In this document: in pieces, positions 41,368 to 51,889 of the stretch | How the letters are laid out: every line of letters starts with the position of its first letter | Numbering within the stretch: position 1 is the first letter of the stretch | Assembly (NCBI RefSeq): GCF_001941625.1 | Contig: NZ_CP016076.1 | Span: forward strand, 806,001 to 870,000 | Origin: Actinoalloteichus fjordicus | GTDB lineage: Bacteria; Actinomycetota; Actinomycetes; Mycobacteriales; Pseudonocardiaceae | DNA: 64,000 nucleotides | Reading direction: 5' to 3' | Program-made: the position numbers and the translations under genes | The notes under the pieces: model-generated | The model's database searches: none | What the model saw: only the letters and a program-made list of their open reading frames with translations | Told to the model about the DNA's origin: nothing

Positions 41368-41538
41368 ATGTCTCAGAAGTACACGGTCTCTACCGTCGCC
41401 CTCATCCTCCTCGTCATCATCGGAGTGTTCATGGCATTGGAGGTCTTCTCGACCGAAGTCGGTTCCCTCTCGATCGGAGTCGTCGGTTGCGGGGCGGCAT
41501 TGGCCTTTTTCATGATCAACAGAAAGCAGACGGAGTGA
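41368..41538 (+). CDS. 56-aa two-helix membrane protein
   Basis: Reads MSQKYTVSTVALILLVIIGV and continues with a turn (LEVFSTEVGSL) and a second helix (SIGVVGCGAALAFFMI), ending NRKQTE. AGGAG lies seven bases upstream of the ATG, and codon usage fits its length. Small hairpin membrane proteins of this kind are often toxins or regulators, but nothing more specific can be said. No partner gene is apparent. Confidence 0.65.
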   Translation: MSQKYTVSTVALILLVIIGVFMALEVFSTEVGSLSIGVVGCGAALAFFMINRKQTE

Positions 41539-41994
41539 TCGGATCTAGGTGGTTCTGAGAGGTCGCCCTCGGCGGATTGCGGCCGTTCGTCACGGGGCCG
41601 ATCCTCGATTGCGGAGTCCCGCGAGCCTGCCTGCCTGGAGGCAGGCAGGACTCCCGTCGCCGTCGCTGTTCGGGAGATCGAGCGCCGGTCGTCGCAGGCT
41701 GATCGGTCCCGGGGCCGCTCTTCGGACGCGCAGTGATGCTGGTGACTTCGTTGAGCGACGGGAGACTGTTCCTCGAAGATGCCTACGCACGCGGCGTACT
41801 GCGTCAGGTGGGTGCCGTCTACCAGTTCCGGCCCGCCCGACTTCGAGATCACCTCGCCCGTCAGTATCGAGCCCGAACCGGCCGTGCGGCGGTATGAGGC
41901 GACGCAGGTCGGCGGTATGGGGATAGTCGATCCCCGTGACACCGCAGGATGATCGGCGACTTCCGGCGAGCCGCCGACCACGACATCCTCGGTG
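41539..41994. other. Intergenic region with perfect 10-bp hairpin
   Basis: No gene supported. The hairpin at 41626-41649 lies between the small membrane protein gene and the converging SMP-30 gene. Confidence 0.5.
41626..41649. terminator. CCTGCCTGCC/GGCAGGCAGG hairpin
   Basis: Perfect 10-bp stem with loop TGGA. It is 88 bases after the 56-aa gene and about 345 bases after the SMP-30 stop on the other strand. Likely terminator of the + strand gene. Confidence 0.6.
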
Positions 41995-42864
41995 TCACTC
42001 CCGCCCGGTGAGCCCCGCGAACGGCAGCACCGGCACGCCCGATACCCCCGGTGTCACCGCGAACAACGCGCCCGCGTCGGTCTCCGGATCGCTCAAGCCG
42101 TCGCGAGACGTGGTGATGTACAGGGTGTCCAGGGCGTCCCCGCCGAACGCACACGCGGTGACCTGCCGCACCGGCAGCTCCACGACCTCCTCCAACGTCC
42201 CGTTCGTCGAGTAGCAGTGCACCGCCGAACCGCCCCACAGCGCCACCCACAGCCTGCCGTCGGCGTCGATCGCCATGCCGTCGGGCGAGCCGTGCTCGGA
42301 GTCGATCTCGATCAACGGCCGGCGATTCAGGAACTCGCCCGCGCCTGAGTCGAAGTCGAAGGCGTCGACCCGGCCGGTGGGGGTGTCGATGTAGTAGACG
42401 GTCTCGCCGTCCAGGCTCCAGTTCAGGCCGTTGGAGATCGTCACCGGCTCCAGCACCACCGAGACCGAGCCGTCGGGGTCCAGCCGGAACAGCCTGCCCC
42501 GGTCCGGCGTCGCGCCGTAGGCCATCGACCCGACGTAGAACCGGCCCTGCGGATCGCAGCCGCCCTCGTTCATCCGCACCGACGGGTCCGACCACACCTC
42601 GGGCAGCCGCTCCGGGCGGTCCGAGCCGGGCGGGATCAGCGCGAAGCCGCGTTCGACGGCGACCACCAGCCCGCCGTCCCGGACCGGCCGCACCACCGCG
42701 GCGACCTCGCCCACCTCGGTCCTGTGGACCTCGTCGAAACTCGGATCACTGGTCAGCACCCCGCCCGCGAGCATGTCCACCCAGTGCAGGACGCCACGCT
42801 GGGGATTCCACACCGGGCCCTCGCCGTGATGGGCAAGGGGGCCGGTGACCGTCGTCGCCTTCAT
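41995..42864 (-). CDS. SMP-30/gluconolactonase family lactonase
   Basis: 289-aa six-bladed propeller hydrolase of sugar lactones. The metal ligands E15 (HGEGPVW), N145 (ISNGLNW) and D195 (GSPDGMAID) and the substrate Asn N99 (VRMNEGGCD) align in order and spacing with the SMP-30 family. It could hydrolyse the lactone produced by a sugar dehydrogenase such as the one at 25136, but it lies 7 kb beyond the arabinan operon and on the other strand, so that link is inference. Start ATG 42864 follows GAGGAC. Confidence 0.92.
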   Translation of the reverse strand: MKATTVTGPLAHHGEGPVWNPQRGVLHWVDMLAGGVLTSDPSFDEVHRTEVGEVAAVVRPVRDGGLVVAVERGFALIPPGSDRPERLPEVWSDPSVRMNEGGCDPQGRFYVGSMAYGATPDRGRLFRLDPDGSVSVVLEPVTISNGLNWSLDGETVYYIDTPTGRVDAFDFDSGAGEFLNRRPLIEIDSEHGSPDGMAIDADGRLWVALWGGSAVHCYSTNGTLEEVVELPVRQVTACAFGGDALDTLYITTSRDGLSDPETDAGALFAVTPGVSGVPVLPFAGLTGRE

Positions 42865-43176
42865 CTGTCCTCGTCCTCACTCATCGACTCTCCACGATTC
42901 GGTCGGTGACCGACGACGGTGTCCGCCGAGATCACCTCCCCGCACTGTAGAGCCTGGCTGCGGCTCCTCGGCGGTGGGCGAGACCAGCGGTGATGCGTCG
43001 ACGAGCCGGGCACGAGACGGCTGCGTCAAGGTCGGCGAGGGGCGGCCGAAGCGCCTCCGGGAGCCGTGCGCGGGACTCGACAGAGGTGATCCAGCGGGAA
43101 GGACGCCGGGCGGGCGGCCGCGACTCGGCGGGGGAGACGCCCAGCCAGCGCTGTCAGTGCGCAGGCGATGCGGCGA
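42865..43176. other. Intergenic region with small palindrome
   Basis: No gene supported. GTCGGT-G-ACCGAC at 42902-42914, 38 bases upstream of the SMP-30 start, is a perfect 6-bp dyad and a possible operator of that gene. Confidence 0.4.
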
Positions 43177-43470
43177 TCAGCGGTGCAGGTCGGCGGGGAC
43201 CTTCGGCGTGTCCCGATCGGTTCGCTCCGCGCGATTGCGCAGCCGAGGGGAGGTGGGCAGCTCCTCGGCGGTCAGGCAGGAGTCGACCAGCTCCGTCACG
43301 CCGTTGCGCTCCTCATAGCGCGGGGACGGATCGCAGTCGATCCTGGAGACGGTGAAGAACGCCGCGCCCGTCAGCGCCGTGGCGGCGAGCACGCTCATCA
43401 CCAGGGAGGACACTCCGGCTTGTCTCGCCCCGAACACCGCCGTCCCTCTCCTCGTCGCAGCCAGATCCAC
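43177..43470 (-). CDS. Small exported or membrane-anchored protein
   Basis: 97 aa with one hydrophobic helix near residues 20-40 (VSSLVMSVLAATALTGAAFF) and a short exported domain containing two Cys (RIDCDPSPRYEE, ELVDSCLTAEE) that could form a disulfide. No known family. Divergent from the threonine deaminase gene. Confidence 0.55.
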   Translation of the reverse strand: MDLAATRRGTAVFGARQAGVSSLVMSVLAATALTGAAFFTVSRIDCDPSPRYEERNGVTELVDSCLTAEELPTSPRLRNRAERTDRDTPKVPADLHR

Positions 43471-43618
43471 TCCGATGGCGGATCACTCTTCCGAAGCGTA
43501 CTCGTGACTATTCATCGCTTCCCACCATCGGGTGATGTATGGCAGTCGACTCCGACGACGGGTGATTCGCGTCCTGCTCGCCCCCGATGTCCCGGATCGC
43601 CTGGCAGGATGGCCGGCC

Positions 43619-44821
43619 ATGGAGCTGGTCAGCGTCGATCGGATCAAGGCCGCCCGAAGCCTGTTGGCCGGGGTGGTTCGCGAGACTCCTCTGCGACCCT
43701 CGCGGGCGTTGGGGGATCGGTGTGACACCGAGGTGCATCTCAAGTGCGAGAACCTCCAGCGCACCGGCTCGTTCAAGATCCGAGGCGCCTATCACCGCAT
43801 CCACAACCTGTCGCCGGAGCAACGGGCGCGCGGCGTGGTGGCCGCGAGCGCAGGCAACCACGCGCAAGGCGTCGCCCTGGCGGCCTCGCTGCTCGACATC
43901 CCCTGCACGGTCTTCATGCCGGAACAGGCCTCCCTGCCCAAGATGTCGGCCACGAAGGCCTACGGCGCCGAAGTGCGGCTGGTCGGGGCGGTGCTGGAGG
44001 AGAGCCTGGCGGCGGCGACCGAGCACGCGCGGCGGACCGGGGCCGAGCTGATCCACCCCTTCGATCATGAGGACGTCGTCGCCGGGCAGGGCACCGTGGG
44101 GCTGGAGATCCTCGAACAACTGCCCGACGTGCGGACCATCGTGGTCGCCGCAGGCGGCGGCGGGCTGGTGGCGGGCATCGCCGCCGCCGTGAAGCCGCAG
44201 CGACCGGACGTGCGGATCATCGCGGCACAGGCGGCGAACGCGGCGGCCTGGCCCGCCTCGCTGGCCGCCGGGGCGCCCGTCCGGCTGGCCGAGATGCAGA
44301 CGATGGCGGACGGCATCGCCGTCGGCGAGCCCGGCGTGGTCACCTTCCGCCATGTCGCCGAACTCGTCGACGACGTGATCACCGTCAGCGAGGAGTCGCT
44401 GTCTCGGGCGCTGCTGCTCTGCCTCGAGCGGGCGAAGATGCTCGTCGAACCTGCGGGGGCCGCGGGCGTGGCGGCGATGCTCGATCACCCCGGCCGCTTC
44501 GAGGGGCCGGTGGCCGTGGTCCTTTCCGGCGGCAACATCGATCCGTTGCTGCTCCTGCACGTCATCCAGCACGGCATGACCGCAGGCGGCCGGTATCTCG
44601 CACTGAAGGTGCGCATCCCCGACCGGCCCGGCTCGCTGGCGGCCCTGCTCACCGAGGTCGGCGCCCTCGGCGCCAACGTGATCGACGTGGAGCACTCCCG
44701 AATCTCCGGGGCGCTGGCCCTTGGCGAGGTCGACGTGGCACTGAACCTGGAGACGCGGGGTCCCGATCACCGACGCGAGGTCGTCCAGCGTCTCGGGGCC
44801 GGGCACACGATCCTGCTCTGA
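43619..44821 (+). CDS. ilvA: Threonine ammonia-lyase (biosynthetic/catabolic short form) with ACT domain
   Basis: 400-aa PLP enzyme converting threonine to 2-oxobutanoate. The PLP Lys is in RTGSFKIRGAYHRI, the substrate loop is ASAGNHAQGVAL and the phosphate loop is AAGGGGLVAGI. One C-terminal ACT domain (about residues 330-400, ALKVRIPDRPGSLAALLTEV) replaces the two-domain tail of E. coli IlvA. ATG 43619 is chosen because it begins at the conserved MELVSVDRIKAAR; the frame upstream to 43532 is open but has no start signal. In streptomycetes an ilvA gene also lies near greA, from memory. Confidence 0.92.
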   Translation: MELVSVDRIKAARSLLAGVVRETPLRPSRALGDRCDTEVHLKCENLQRTGSFKIRGAYHRIHNLSPEQRARGVVAASAGNHAQGVALAASLLDIPCTVFMPEQASLPKMSATKAYGAEVRLVGAVLEESLAAATEHARRTGAELIHPFDHEDVVAGQGTVGLEILEQLPDVRTIVVAAGGGGLVAGIAAAVKPQRPDVRIIAAQAANAAAWPASLAAGAPVRLAEMQTMADGIAVGEPGVVTFRHVAELVDDVITVSEESLSRALLLCLERAKMLVEPAGAAGVAAMLDHPGRFEGPVAVVLSGGNIDPLLLLHVIQHGMTAGGRYLALKVRIPDRPGSLAALLTEVGALGANVIDVEHSRISGALALGEVDVALNLETRGPDHRREVVQRLGAGHTILL

Positions 44822-45026
44822 CGCCGCACTGTCCCTGCCAGCGACTCGTCGTCGAATCGTGCTCGCCTGTTGATGCGATCGGGTGGCGACTCTCCTCCCC
44901 GCTGCTCTGCCAGATGGTGGAATTCGCACCCTCCTCGCCGGTGATTGCGCCGAAGCAATACTGCGGGAGTCACGACGTTGCTACCTTGCGTGTCGGTCGA
45001 GGCGGTCTATCGCGGGGAGGCGGGAC

Positions 45027-45326
45027 GTGTCCGAAGGCTTCGATGTCGATCCCGAGGCGTTACGCGGCACCGGGGACGGACTGATCGCCCTGGCGGATGA
45101 CATCGGCGCGTCGGTCGGCGAACTCAGCGGCGAGTCCGCCGCCCTGGGCGGCCTCAACCAGGGATTCGAGGCCAGCACCACGCTGATCGATGCCGAATCA
45201 CAGTGGCAGGCGGCGGTCGAGACCCTCGGCGCGCGCACTGCGGCGGGCGGCGGCCTGCTCAAGGAGAACGCCGACGAGTACTCGCGACTCGATGAGGAAG
45301 CGCGCATCTCGTTCGTGCTGGAGTGA
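45027..45326 (+). CDS. WXG100-like small helical protein
   Basis: 99 aa from GTG 45027 with GGGGAGG upstream. It is helical and acidic: SEGFDVDPEALRGTGDGL, then a turn and a second helix with ESQWQAAVETLGART. The length and helix-turn-helix hairpin resemble ESX/WXG100-type substrates of type VII secretion, although the exact WxG is not present in the turn (GGLNQGFEAS). A TTA codon is codon 12 (45060-45062). It precedes the DUF1023 hydrolase on the same strand by 84 bases. Confidence 0.7.
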   Translation: MSEGFDVDPEALRGTGDGLIALADDIGASVGELSGESAALGGLNQGFEASTTLIDAESQWQAAVETLGARTAAGGGLLKENADEYSRLDEEARISFVLE

Positions 45327-45410
45327 CCACAGGTCTGGGGGACGATCGGCCGGGATGGTGGGTCCCGGCCTGGGCAGGCCTGCGCAGTCGGGCCACAGGG
45401 GAGAGAGTGG

Positions 45411-46976
45411 ATGGTCTCGTTCGGAGACTTGCGCCGTGCGGAGCCGGGCCGTTTCGAGAAGGCGGCCGAGAACTGGTCGGATCACGCCGACCGGTTGAGC
45501 CACCACGCGGATGATCTCGCCGCGAAGGTCGTGGAGCTGGACGGGTGGCACGGGGAGGCGGCCGACGCCGCCCGCGCCCACTTCGGCCGACTGCACGAAC
45601 AGTTCACCGAGGCCGCCGACACGATGGCGCAGATCCCGCCGATCCTGCTGGACCTGACGGATCAGACCACGACGGCTCGGGATCAGCTGTTGGATGTGGT
45701 GCGTCGCGCGCAGGAGGTCAGCCTCACCGTCTACGAGGACGGGCGGATCAGTGCCCCGTCACAAGGCCCTGGGCATCAAGGAGATTTCGACGACGCGGTC
45801 GCCGTTCGCGACGAACTGGTCATGTTGCTCGATACGGCCCTGCGGGACGTGTCCGAGGCCGACCAGACCGCCGCTGCCGCGCTCGCAGAACTGCTGCCTG
45901 AGATGGTCGGCCTGACCGCCCAGGCAATCGGAGCTGAAGGTCAGGTGCCGCGCGACTCCATTCCAGGGCCGAACACCGACCCAGCAGACGTCAAGGACTG
46001 GTGGGATTCGTTGAGTCCTGCCCAACAGGAGTCGTTGATCTACGCTGACAGTGATCTGGTCGGCGGCCTGGACGGCGTCCCCGCGGAGGTGCGAGATCGG
46101 GCGAATCGACTGCTGCTCGAGGAACAGCGAGCGGAGCTGGAGGACCGCCGGGAGCAGCTGGAGGCGATGACTGACCGGGGGCCTCGCAGCCAGCGGGAGC
46201 TAGATGACATCAACGAAACGCTCGCCGCCTTGGAGGACATCAGAACGCGGCTGGAGGTGCCCGAATCGGAATCTGCAGTACCGGCGTTCCTGATGAAAAT
46301 CGACATCGAAGGGAACGGTCGGGCCATTGTCGCCGCTGGAAATCCAGATGAAGCGGATAATGTCGTGACTTCGGTTCCTGGAATGACAACGGATCTAACG
46401 TCCGTTCGGATGCAGATGGAGAGGTCGGATGTGGTGCAGATGACGGCATCGATGGAGGACCGTGCGGCGGCCACCTCGGTGATCACCTGGATCGGATACG
46501 ACGCTCCGAAAAATGTTGATGCGATGGAATCAGATAGTGCGAGGAATGCGACGGCTGCCCTAATTTCATTTCAGGAAGGGCTCCGTGCTACGCATCATGG
46601 CGAGCCGTCCAATAATACAGTGATGGGCCATAGTTATGGCTCAGTGGTCATCGGGCACACTGCCTCTAGTGGTGGGATAGCTGCTGACAACCTGATCTTC
46701 GCGGGCAGCCCTGGCGTGGGTGTGGACCACGTCAGCGAGTTGGGAATTCCTGCGGAGAACGTGCACGCCACAATGGCAGACGATGATTTTATCGGTTCCA
46801 TCGAGGCCTTCGTGCACGGGAGGAGCCCTGCTGATGAGGCGTTCGGTGGGCAGGTGTTCGAATCTCCGACGCAGGGCGAGTGGTCCCCGTTAGGGACTCT
46901 CGACGCACATTCTGCATATTGGGACCCAGAATCGGATTCTTTGGAGCGGATGGGGAGGATCGTTGTCGGCCAGTAA
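45411..46976 (+). CDS. DUF1023 alpha/beta hydrolase with N-terminal WXG100-like domain
   Basis: 521 aa. Residues 1-100 form a helical hairpin with WHGEAADAARAHF in the WXG position. A linker and a coiled-coil segment (EEQRAELEDRREQLEAMTD) follow near residues 235-285. The C-terminal 230 residues are a DUF1023-type alpha/beta hydrolase with nucleophile in VMGHSYGSVV, Asp in MADDDFIG and His in LDAHSAYW. Similar proteins in actinomycetes are thought to be type VII-exported lipases or effectors. The hydrolase half has more A/T-ending codons than its surroundings and a TTA codon at 46890-46892, signs of foreign origin. The 3-prime end overlaps the next gene by 14 bases. Confidence 0.85.
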   Translation: MVSFGDLRRAEPGRFEKAAENWSDHADRLSHHADDLAAKVVELDGWHGEAADAARAHFGRLHEQFTEAADTMAQIPPILLDLTDQTTTARDQLLDVVRRAQEVSLTVYEDGRISAPSQGPGHQGDFDDAVAVRDELVMLLDTALRDVSEADQTAAAALAELLPEMVGLTAQAIGAEGQVPRDSIPGPNTDPADVKDWWDSLSPAQQESLIYADSDLVGGLDGVPAEVRDRANRLLLEEQRAELEDRREQLEAMTDRGPRSQRELDDINETLAALEDIRTRLEVPESESAVPAFLMKIDIEGNGRAIVAAGNPDEADNVVTSVPGMTTDLTSVRMQMERSDVVQMTASMEDRAAATSVITWIGYDAPKNVDAMESDSARNATAALISFQEGLRATHHGEPSNNTVMGHSYGSVVIGHTASSGGIAADNLIFAGSPGVGVDHVSELGIPAENVHATMADDDFIGSIEAFVHGRSPADEAFGGQVFESPTQGEWSPLGTLDAHSAYWDPESDSLERMGRIVVGQ

Positions 46977-47496
46977 TCTAAAGAGGAAGCTGGCTCGAGG
47001 GAAAATCATCCTGGTTGCATTGGGTGTTCTTGTGGTCATTGTGTCCGGGTTCTTGATTTTCAGAAAAGAGGTAGGTCCGGTGCCTACTATGACTGGAGTA
47101 GAAGCGGCGGAACGTGCGGAACGTCACATTCAGCGCGCCGTGGCCGCGCTGCCGGAGCTGCGTCTTACGCAGATTGGATCTCCGATGTCTGTCGAGTGTC
47201 AGGACCCTACTGATCGCGGCCCGCTGGGCCGCAGTCAGTTCACCACGCGGTACTTTCTCGATGAACTCCCTCGGGAGGACAACGACTCAAACGTAGAGGC
47301 GGTGTACCAGCACTGGATTGAAAATGGCTATCAGGTGCTGGTGGATGATCGCCCCGACCGCATCTTCATCTCGGTGCAGCACGAGGATGATGCCTTCCGT
47401 ATGTCGATCAGGGCGAGCGTGCAGGGCGATCTGTCCCTCGGCGCCTCGTCCCCCTGCATCTGGCCGAACGGAACGCCGGAGCCAGCGGCGCCGTAG
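46963..47496 (+). CDS. Membrane-anchored protein paired with the DUF1023 hydrolase
   Basis: 177 aa from a TTG start overlapping the hydrolase gene by 14 bases. A basic N-terminus (SASNLKRKLARGK) precedes one helix (IILVALGVLVVIVSGFLIF). An extracellular domain with two Cys follows (MSVECQDPT and SSPCIWPNG). The single anchor and the overlap with a possible exported enzyme suggest an immunity or chaperone role, which is inference. A/T content is high in the first 150 bases, as in the end of the hydrolase gene. Confidence 0.7.
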   Translation: MSASNLKRKLARGKIILVALGVLVVIVSGFLIFRKEVGPVPTMTGVEAAERAERHIQRAVAALPELRLTQIGSPMSVECQDPTDRGPLGRSQFTTRYFLDELPREDNDSNVEAVYQHWIENGYQVLVDDRPDRIFISVQHEDDAFRMSIRASVQGDLSLGASSPCIWPNGTPEPAAP

Positions 47497-47596
47497 CCGA
47501 GTCTCCGCGACACCGCGAATCCCCGCAGACGCGGGCCCGGAACCGGTGATCACCACCCGCGTCCCAGACCCGCGCCCCTAGCCGAGCCGTCGAACC

Positions 47597-48936
<1,340 letters not shown>

Positions 48937-48951
48937 CCCAGATGGGACGTC

Positions 48952-49452
48952 ATGAGTCGCAGCGGAGAAGACGACGCACTCGACGCGCTCGACGCACGCC
49001 TGCTGCTGTTGTTGATCGACGAGCCACGCCTCGGCGTGCTGGAGTGCGCCCGACGGCTCTCGGTCGCGCGGGGCACCGTGCAGGCCAGGCTGGAGCGGCT
49101 CACCCGACGCGGCGTGTTGACGGGCTTCCCGCCGCGCATCGACCTCGCCGCGATGGGTTATGGGTTGACGGCTTTCGCGATCCTGGAGATCTCCCAGGGC
49201 AGGCGGGGCGAGGTCGCCGAGCGGCTGACCGAGCTCGACGAGGTCTGCGAGGTCCACGCCACCACCGGACAGGGTGACCTGCTGGTGCGCATCGTCGCGC
49301 GCTCCAACGAGGACCTCCAACGGGTGATCGACGAGATGGTGGACGTCGAGTGGGTCCAGCGCACTTCGACGTCGATCGCGCTGTCCACGCCGGTCGCGCC
49401 GCGCGTCCGGCCGCTGCTGGAACGCCTGGTCCGCGACGCCGCGAAGGACTGA
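48952..49452 (+). CDS. Lrp/AsnC family transcriptional regulator of hppD
   Basis: 166 aa from ATG 48952. The HTH lies at about residues 12-60 (DALDARLLLLLIDEPRLGVL, RLSVARGTVQARLERLTRRGV). The RAM effector domain occupies the C-terminal half (FAILEISQGRRGEVAERL, EVHATTGQGDLLVRIVARS). Such regulators next to hppD respond to tyrosine or its keto acid in related bacteria. The frame upstream to 48892 is open but would overlap the operator sites. Confidence 0.92.
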   Translation: MSRSGEDDALDALDARLLLLLIDEPRLGVLECARRLSVARGTVQARLERLTRRGVLTGFPPRIDLAAMGYGLTAFAILEISQGRRGEVAERLTELDEVCEVHATTGQGDLLVRIVARSNEDLQRVIDEMVDVEWVQRTSTSIALSTPVAPRVRPLLERLVRDAAKD

Positions 49453-49665
49453 GGGACCATCGGCGCCGGGCGCCGGGCGGCGGGTCTCGCGGTGCGCGGA
49501 CGGCATCACAGCCGAGGCCCCGAACCGCATCGACGCAGATGCGGGCCGATGAGGTCGCTGTCGTCTCGGCTGCGGAACGCGCGGTTCGAGTCGATGCCGC
49601 GTCGAGCCGAATTCAGCCGGCCCGGGCCCGCCCGCCGCAGTCGCCCACCCCGCTTCTCAGATCAA

Positions 49666-49698
49666 CGGGGCCGCATCCCGAGAAGGGATACGGCCCCG
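49666..49698 (-). terminator. Terminator of greA
   Basis: CGGGGCCG-c-ATCCC pairs with GGGAT-a-CGGCCCCG around the loop GAGAA, with a single C-A mismatch. It is 20 bases past the greA stop on the minus strand. Confidence 0.85.
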
Positions 49699-49717
49699 AG
49701 GGATCGTCTGATGGTGG

Positions 49718-50215
49718 TCAGCCTGCGTAGGGCACCGCCTTGACCAGGGTGACCTTCATCGTGCCGCCGTTGGGCAGCTCGTACTCCCTGGTCTCGCCCT
49801 CCTTCGCGTCCAGCAGGGCCTGACCGAGGGGCGACGACGGCGAGTAGACCTCGAGGTTGCCCTCCCCGCCCTCCTCACGCGTCGCGAGCAGGAAGGTCTC
49901 GGTGTCCTCGTCGTCCTCGTAGCGGACGGTGAGAATCATGCCGGGCTGCGCCACGCCGGACTCGGTCGGCGTCTCGCCGACCTTGGCCACTCGCAGCAGC
50001 TCCTGGAGCTGCCGGATGCGCGCCTCAAGCTGACCCTGCTCCTCGCGGGCGGCGTGGTAACCGCCGTTCTCCTTGAGGTCGCCCTCCTCGCGAGCGGCGT
50101 TGATCTTCTCCGAGATGACCGGGCGGCTCGCGATCAGGTCGTCAAGCTCCTGCTTGAGCCTGTCGAAGGAATCCTGGGTAAGCCAGGTCACCTGGGTGTC
50201 GCTCACGGTCACCAC
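49718..50215 (-). CDS. greA: Transcription elongation factor GreA
   Basis: 165 aa; rescues backtracked RNA polymerase by stimulating transcript cleavage. The N-terminal coiled coil carries the acidic tip [20 protein letters not shown] (the Asp and Glu that position magnesium). The C-terminal FKBP-like domain includes [19 protein letters not shown]. The start could be GTG 50215 or one of two nearby downstream GTGs. It resumes the conserved block (greA, DUF4307, mca) that follows metB in mycobacteria. Confidence 0.96.
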   Translation of the reverse strand: MVTVSDTQVTWLTQDSFDRLKQELDDLIASRPVISEKINAAREEGDLKENGGYHAAREEQGQLEARIRQLQELLRVAKVGETPTESGVAQPGMILTVRYEDDEDTETFLLATREEGGEGNLEVYSPSSPLGQALLDAKEGETREYELPNGGTMKVTLVKAVPYAG

Positions 50216-50383
50216 TCCTCGTTCTGTCCCGAACAGGCGCCAGCCCGTCCGCAGTCATCCGGACTCCCGGCCGGATACGGAAAAACACGGCCCACCAGGG
50301 GACCGTGCTGTGCTTCGAGGCTAGCACGCCAAAAGAGGCCCGTCGCTCGTTTTCCTGCGTCGGGCCGGGCCGTGAGCTGCGGT

Positions 50384-50863
50384 TCACCCGCTTGGCCGCA
50401 TCCCCCCTCCAGGTGGAGTCAGCGCAGTGTCGATCAGGTATTCCGGCACGTCATACGAACAGCCGAACACCTCGCCGATGACCGGCGGCTGCGATGTGCG
50501 GAGCGTCGTGGTGTAGATCATCGAGCCCTCGGCGGGCGGGATGTAGACCTCGCGTCTGCCTACCTCGTCGCCGTTCTCCGCGCGGCTCTCCAGGACGCAC
50601 ACGGCGGGTCGGGATGGCTCGTCCCGAACCACCTCGAAGCTGAGATCGAGCGCGTCGTCCGAGGTGATGTCGAAGGCGATCTGCTCCGCCCGAATCGGCG
50701 GACTCCCGTAGTTGCGGTACGCCACGACAGAGGCCACCAGGCCGATGCCCACCGCGACGATGAGCGATCCGATCAACACCCATCGTGACGGCCTGCGGGT
50801 GGGGGTGCCGTAACGGCCCGCTGGCCGCTGGCGCAGCGTCGTCGACGGCGGGGTGTCGTTCAC
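50384..50863 (-). CDS. DUF4307 single-pass membrane protein
   Basis: 159 aa. The cytoplasmic N-terminus RPAGRYGTP is a marker of the actinobacterial DUF4307 family. One helix ([22 protein letters not shown]) anchors an external beta-rich domain with [22 protein letters not shown]. Always seen between greA and mca in the actinobacterial genomes I recall (Rv1081c), function unknown. Confidence 0.88.
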   Translation of the reverse strand: MNDTPPSTTLRQRPAGRYGTPTRRPSRWVLIGSLIVAVGIGLVASVVAYRNYGSPPIRAEQIAFDITSDDALDLSFEVVRDEPSRPAVCVLESRAENGDEVGRREVYIPPAEGSMIYTTTLRTSQPPVIGEVFGCSYDVPEYLIDTALTPPGGGMRPSG

Positions 50864-51007
50864 GGCCTATGCATACCTCAAGTGCGGATCGTCAGAGACG
50901 GCGGGAACAATGGCATCGTTGCTCGCGTTGACGAGTATCCCCGGACCGCCCTGGGAGGCTGCTCGCCGGGGGGCGGTTACACCTGCAGGAGGGACGACGG
51001 TCGCACC

Positions 51008-51889
51008 ATGGCTGAGAAGCTGCGATTGATGACGGTGCATGCTCACCCGGATGACGAATCGAGTAAAGGCGCAGCAACCCTGGTGCGTTATGTCGCCGAG
51101 GGCCACGACGTGATGGTCGTCACCTGTACCGGTGGCGAGGCGGGCAGCATCCTCAACCCGGCCATGGACCGTCCGGAGATCGCCGAGAACATCACGGCGG
51201 TGCGTCGCCAGGAGATGGCGGCGGCGGCAGAGATCCTCGGCGTCCAACATCGGTGGCTCGGCTTCGTCGACTCGGGGCTTCCCGAGGGCGACCCGTTGCC
51301 CCCGCTGCCCGAGGGCTGCTTCGCGCTGGTCGACCTCGACGTGTCCACCGAAGAGCTGGTCCGCGTCGTCCGCGAGTTCCGGCCGCACGTCATGGTGACC
51401 TACGACGAGAACGGCGGCTACCCGCACCCGGACCACATCCGCTGTCATGAGGTGTCGATGGCCGCGTTCGACGCGGCGGGCGACCCGGAGCGCTTCCCGT
51501 CGGCGGGCGAGCCGTGGCAGCCCAAGAAGCTCTACTACTCGCACGGGTTCTCCCGCGCGAAGATGACGACGTTCCACGAGGAGCTGATCGCGCGCGGCAT
51601 CGAGTCGCCCTACGGCGAGTGGCTTGCGAACTGGGACGAGTCGCGGCCCGACGTGATGGAGCGGGTCACGACGCGGGTGCGGTGCGAAGAGCACTTCGAG
51701 GCCCGCGACGCCGCCCTCATCGCCCATGCCACGCAGATCGATCCGAACAGCAGGTGGTTCGCCGTGCCGCTGGACGTCCAACGCGAGGTGTGGCCCACCG
51801 AGGAGTACGAACTCGTGCGGTCCCTCGTCGACGCGACCCTGCCGGAGGACGACCTGTTCGCAGGCGTACACGAGAAGGTGACGGTGTGA
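51008..51889 (+). CDS. mca: Mycothiol S-conjugate amidase
   Basis: 293-aa zinc amidase of the MshB/Mca (PIG-L) fold that cleaves mycothiol conjugates of electrophiles and drugs, releasing mercapturates. Zinc ligands are H13 and D16 in [12 protein letters not shown] and His in [11 protein letters not shown]. The length and the start [12 protein letters not shown] distinguish Mca-type enzymes. Its presence indicates mycothiol as the main thiol. ATG 51008 is chosen over the open frame from 50882. The stop overlaps the next GTG (GTGA). Confidence 0.94.
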   Translation: MAEKLRLMTVHAHPDDESSKGAATLVRYVAEGHDVMVVTCTGGEAGSILNPAMDRPEIAENITAVRRQEMAAAAEILGVQHRWLGFVDSGLPEGDPLPPLPEGCFALVDLDVSTEELVRVVREFRPHVMVTYDENGGYPHPDHIRCHEVSMAAFDAAGDPERFPSAGEPWQPKKLYYSHGFSRAKMTTFHEELIARGIESPYGEWLANWDESRPDVMERVTTRVRCEEHFEARDAALIAHATQIDPNSRWFAVPLDVQREVWPTEEYELVRSLVDATLPEDDLFAGVHEKVTV

